Assembly (NCBI RefSeq): GCF_016217785.1
Contig: NZ_JACRGA010000012.1
Location: 1-64,000 of the forward strand
Length of the DNA stretch: 64,000 nucleotides
Direction: 5' to 3'
DNA from: Methanobacterium sp.
GTDB taxonomy: Archaea > Methanobacteriota > Methanobacteria > Methanobacteriales > Methanobacteriaceae
Made by a program: the position numbers and the translations under genes. The notes under the pieces are model-generated. The model was not told the origin of the DNA. It saw nothing but the letters and a program-made list of their open reading frames with translations, and did no database searches. This document shows, piece by piece, positions 60,946 to 64,000 of this stretch (within the stretch, counting starts at the first letter, position 1; every line of letters starts with the position of its first letter).

Positions 60946-62610
60946 TTAAGAAGTTCTGAAAATGGATTCAATCCGCTCCAGGGTATCAATTTCATCCAAG
61001 CCCAGGTCATTACGAATTCTCTTAACCACCGGGAAACGAAGGGAGTATCCAGTTTCAGACTCAGGACTCTCCACTATCTCACTAAAGGCAATTTCCAGAA
61101 TTACTGAAGGCTCTATCTTTACCTGCCTACCATCCTTACTTACAATAAGAGGTTCCACCATCTGGGAAAGTTCCATTAGTGTATTATCATCCAACCCTGT
61201 GGCAGCGTAGGCCAGGGGCTTGAGCTGGTTGTCCTCATCCTGAAGAGCCATTAAATAGGAGCCAATGAAATGAGCTCGTTTTCCAGTTCCATAGGTTCCA
61301 CCCACCACCACCAGATCCAGGGTTTCTGGTTCTGCTTTTAATTTAAGCATCTTCTTACCCCTTATACCGGGCATATAAGGCGCATGTGGATCTTTGATCA
61401 TGATCCCCTCATGACCTCCCTTAATTGAAATTTCAAAGAGATCCTGAGCCTTGTGAATCTCTTCAGGGGTGACTTTAACCTGGGCAGAAAGCTCCAGTTT
61501 ACCCTCATCTACTTTAACTATTGATTCCAGGGTTTTCCTCCTCTCCTGGAGAGGTTCATCCAGAATGGGCCCCCCATAATAGAGTACATCAAATAAATAA
61601 ACAGTTAACGGGATTTTAGAAATCATTTTATCGATTTCATATTTCCTACGTACCCTTTGAAGCATGTACTGGAATGATATTGGTTTTCCATCTCGACTGG
61701 CGATTATTTCACCCTCAACAATGAAATCTTCATGCGGAAGGGATTTTTTAATATAATCCGAGATTTCAGGAAGTGCCAAACTGATATTTTCCAGTCTTCT
61801 GGTGAAAATATCAATTTCATCACCATGCCTGTGTATTTGAACCCTTATCCCATCGTATTTGGTTTCGCATATTGCCCAACCCATTTCTTCCACACTCTCC
61901 TTTATACCGGGAGATAACTGTGCCAGCATGGGTTTTACGGGTTTTCCTGGTTTAAGTGTTAGTTTGCGCAGGCCTTCCTCCCCTTGCATTCGGGCCACCT
62001 CAGCCACCAGCCCCATGTCATTAGTTAGCATATGAGCTCTTTCTGCAACTTCTTTGGGTATGTTGAAAGACTGTGAAATGGCATCCCTGATGGTTCCTTC
62101 CCCCACACCCACGCGAAGTTCTTCCAGGACAGTACGAGTGATGTACTTGGCCTCGGAGGGGGATGCAGATGATAAAAGTTCCATCAGATAGTCAATTTTT
62201 TTATACTGAGCCCGGTTACCTGAAATCTCAGCCATTTTCACCAGATTACGATGGACTTTTAGTATGGTAATTGGTCGACTGAATAGAGTTACCTGGCTCT
62301 TTTTCTGGTATAACTCCTCGGCAGCCTCGCCAATATCTCCAGTGTCCCGCATCCGGTTCTCCACATCTTCTGGAGAAACCCCCACTGCTTGGGAAATAGC
62401 TTTCATCAGTAGTTTTGATCCGATCCCCAGTTCTTCCTCACTCCATGTGGGGAAAATACGCCCTAAAGATAGTAAAGTTACTATGGGGAGGAGTTCAGGT
62501 TCTTCATCTCCCACTTTAGCTAAAAATTTGGCCAATATATCGGTTTTCTCCAGACGTTTGGTGGTAGAGTCCAGATCCTGGTAGACTTCCACTAAATCCT
62601 TGTAAAGCAT
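60946..62610 (-). CDS. lig: ATP-dependent DNA ligase
   Basis: It seals nicks at replication and repair. The protein from ATG 62610 is 554 residues with the three expected parts: an N-terminal DNA-binding helical domain, the adenylation domain with the active Lys251 in ETKYDGIRVQIH, and the C-terminal OB domain. EGEIIASRDGKPISFQ and KLKAEPETLDLVVVG are further ligase motifs. GGTGATGGTGCA before ATG 62610 sets the start; the frame is open 81 bases further, but those residues are not conserved. Confidence 0.93.
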   Translation of the reverse strand: MLYKDLVEVYQDLDSTTKRLEKTDILAKFLAKVGDEEPELLPIVTLLSLGRIFPTWSEEELGIGSKLLMKAISQAVGVSPEDVENRMRDTGDIGEAAEELYQKKSQVTLFSRPITILKVHRNLVKMAEISGNRAQYKKIDYLMELLSSASPSEAKYITRTVLEELRVGVGEGTIRDAISQSFNIPKEVAERAHMLTNDMGLVAEVARMQGEEGLRKLTLKPGKPVKPMLAQLSPGIKESVEEMGWAICETKYDGIRVQIHRHGDEIDIFTRRLENISLALPEISDYIKKSLPHEDFIVEGEIIASRDGKPISFQYMLQRVRRKYEIDKMISKIPLTVYLFDVLYYGGPILDEPLQERRKTLESIVKVDEGKLELSAQVKVTPEEIHKAQDLFEISIKGGHEGIMIKDPHAPYMPGIRGKKMLKLKAEPETLDLVVVGGTYGTGKRAHFIGSYLMALQDEDNQLKPLAYAATGLDDNTLMELSQMVEPLIVSKDGRQVKIEPSVILEIAFSEIVESPESETGYSLRFPVVKRIRNDLGLDEIDTLERIESIFRTS

Positions 62611-62877
62611 TGCACCATCACCATTAAACTCACTCAACTGTTTCAAACATGTATTTAAGCTTTTTACTCGGTAAAATAATATTAAAGTCAATGTTATTTA
62701 AATTTACAACTTTTTTTTAAAAAAAATTAAATTCATAGATAATCCCCTGATTAATCGTCCGGATTCATACCTAATACATGGGGAGATCATACCCCCCCTA
62801 ACTACCAATAATTACTGTTAAATTTTAGAGAATCGTGAAAAAATCGAATGAAACTATAAATAACAGATTTTAAAATG

Positions 62878-63999
62878 TTAATACTCAGATTCAGACCAGA
62901 TAATCTGGAAAGTGGTGCCATTATCTCTGGAAAGTATTATGCTACCTTTTAACTGGTTTACCAGGGTGTTCACCAGTTGGAAACCCATAGTTCCACTTTC
63001 TTTAAATTTAATACTGGGAGAAAGTCCCACACCATTATCCTTAATGATCAATACATTGTTTTCATGATTATCCAGCCCAAATTCCACGGAAATTTCTCCT
63101 TCACTGGTTCCAGGGAAGGCGTGTTTTACTGCATTGGTTAACAGTTCATTGATGATTAGTCCGCAGGGGATGGCTGCGTCAATATCCAGCATCAACCCAT
63201 CAGTCATGGTTTTCATCTTTATCCGGTCAGTATCCACATGGTATGAACTGACTACGAGTTCTATGAGTTTTTTGATGTACTGTGAAAAATCGATGAGAGC
63301 AAAATCTTCAGACTGGGAGAATCCGTCATGGATTAATAACATTGATTTGACCCTATTTTTGTTATCCTTTAAAACTTCCCGGTTCTCCGCATCCTTCATG
63401 TAAACTGATTGGAGTTCCAGGAGGCTGGATATCATGTTCATGTAGTTACTTACCCTACCATTGATCTCACCTAAAAGCATCTCTTTCTCCTTTAAAGATG
63501 CATTTATTTCTGTTTCTGCCTTTTTCCGTTCGGTGATATCCTGAGCTATAACTTGAACTGCAAATAACTCCCCATTTTTAAGTAAAGGAGCTGGATAAAT
63601 TTCCATTAAACGTATTTCCCCTTCTCTGGATATTAAACGTGACTCAAATGGTTCTACATCCTCTTCTTTCAGATATTTGGAGAATAGTTCCTGGTAGTAG
63701 GATGAATCCTCTCCAGTGATGGACTGGAGATCAGTGAAATACATACCAATGGTGTCATCACGAGATAATGGGCTAAATTTGGCCGCAGCATGGTTAAGAT
63801 CAATGATCTTACCATCCAATCCCAGAACAACCACGTAGTTTGGGAAGTATTCAAAAAGAGTTCGGTATTTCTCTTCACGTTCTTTGAGGGCCTGTTCGGC
63901 AACTAATTTCTCAAGTTTCTCTTTAGCTTCTTTTAGAGCCCTTACAACCGAATGTGGTAATTTTGAGAGGTTATTTTTAAGAACATAATCTGTTGCGCC
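62878..63999 (-). CDS. Receiver-PAS-histidine kinase-type sensor, partial at right edge, DHp His absent
   Basis: The frame is open past the window edge, so only the C-terminal 373 residues are seen. From the edge inward: the end of a response-regulator receiver domain (GATDYVLKNNLSKLP), a helix (VRALKEAKEKLEKLVAEQALKEREEKY), a PAS domain with its PAC part (QVIAQDITERKKAE), a HisKA_2-type dimerisation helix, and an HATPase domain with N box NELLTNAVKHAF, G1 KDNGVG and G2 GFQLV. In HisKA_2 proteins the phosphoacceptor lies in EIHHRVKNN; here it reads EINGRVSNY (near 63445-63471), so both histidines are missing. It may signal without autophosphorylation or be degenerate. An internal GTG at 63834 is not a real start. 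Confidence 0.85.
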   Translation of the reverse strand, partial: GATDYVLKNNLSKLPHSVVRALKEAKEKLEKLVAEQALKEREEKYRTLFEYFPNYVVVLGLDGKIIDLNHAAAKFSPLSRDDTIGMYFTDLQSITGEDSSYYQELFSKYLKEEDVEPFESRLISREGEIRLMEIYPAPLLKNGELFAVQVIAQDITERKKAETEINASLKEKEMLLGEINGRVSNYMNMISSLLELQSVYMKDAENREVLKDNKNRVKSMLLIHDGFSQSEDFALIDFSQYIKKLIELVVSSYHVDTDRIKMKTMTDGLMLDIDAAIPCGLIINELLTNAVKHAFPGTSEGEISVEFGLDNHENNVLIIKDNGVGLSPSIKFKESGTMGFQLVNTLVNQLKGSIILSRDNGTTFQIIWSESEY

Positions 64000-64000
64000 T

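Overview
The window reads as the chromosome of a hydrogenotrophic methanogen of the order Methanobacteriales, most likely close to Methanobacterium. Evidence for a methanogen: AtwA and methanogenesis marker protein 9, coenzyme F420 genes (cofE, cofD, GTP cyclohydrolase III), the methanopterin-pathway aldolase MptD, and archaeal PurO. Evidence for this order: archaetidylserine synthase and decarboxylase, an archaeal MreB, and the four-subunit Kor plus VorCBA oxidoreductases. Ribosome binding sites resemble GGAGGTGAT. Intergenic DNA is very AT-rich. I saw no tRNA, rRNA, CRISPR array, insertion sequence or prophage. A gene is cut by each edge.

Layout. 1-4.8 kb: the start of an exported protein, a sparse 880-bp region with a phased operator-like array, the wyosine enzyme Taw1, a secreted DUF1002 protein and a membrane protein. 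4.9-9.5 kb (minus): korDABC-sucC (2-oxoglutarate branch of the incomplete reductive TCA pathway) and mptD. 9.7-14.4 kb (minus): archaetidylserine synthase and decarboxylase, a DUF515 membrane protein, and a secreted protein with an LPXTG-like tail next to a sortase. 14.8-18.6 kb (plus): an unknown protein, MreB, RNase HII and an ExbB/ExbD pair. 18.8-23.5 kb: purO, F420 genes, GTP cyclohydrolase III and a Dus-like TIM barrel. 23.6-27.6 kb: atwA, marker 9, a siroheme-type dehydrogenase and hemA, joining methyl-CoM reductase activation to tetrapyrrole (F430) precursor supply.

28-34 kb holds a DUF4013 membrane protein, an AAA ATPase and a likely stress module: hybrid cluster protein, cupin, zinc ribbon and an HTH-V4R regulator, with palindromes in the hcp and regulator promoters. 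34.3-41 kb (minus): gatD-gatE-trxB, an endonuclease IV-like protein, a cysteine-rich DUF2769 protein and an ExoIII-family nuclease close to Mth212. 41-49.4 kb (minus): an XRE-cupin regulator, an acyl-CoA synthetase, vorCBA and a second, two-subunit 2-oxoacid oxidoreductase, together suggesting activation and reductive carboxylation of scavenged organic acids.

49.8-53.6 kb has small conserved genes, an archaeoflavoprotein and glmM. 53.8-60.3 kb is a surface-glycan island: two paralogous multi-span GT-C-like proteins around a membrane-anchored PIG-L deacetylase, then a DPM1-type glycosyltransferase and a UPF0104 membrane protein. The window ends with a membrane-anchored OB-fold protein, ATP-dependent DNA ligase, and the C-terminal part of a receiver-PAS-kinase protein whose dimerisation helix has lost the expected phosphoacceptor histidine.
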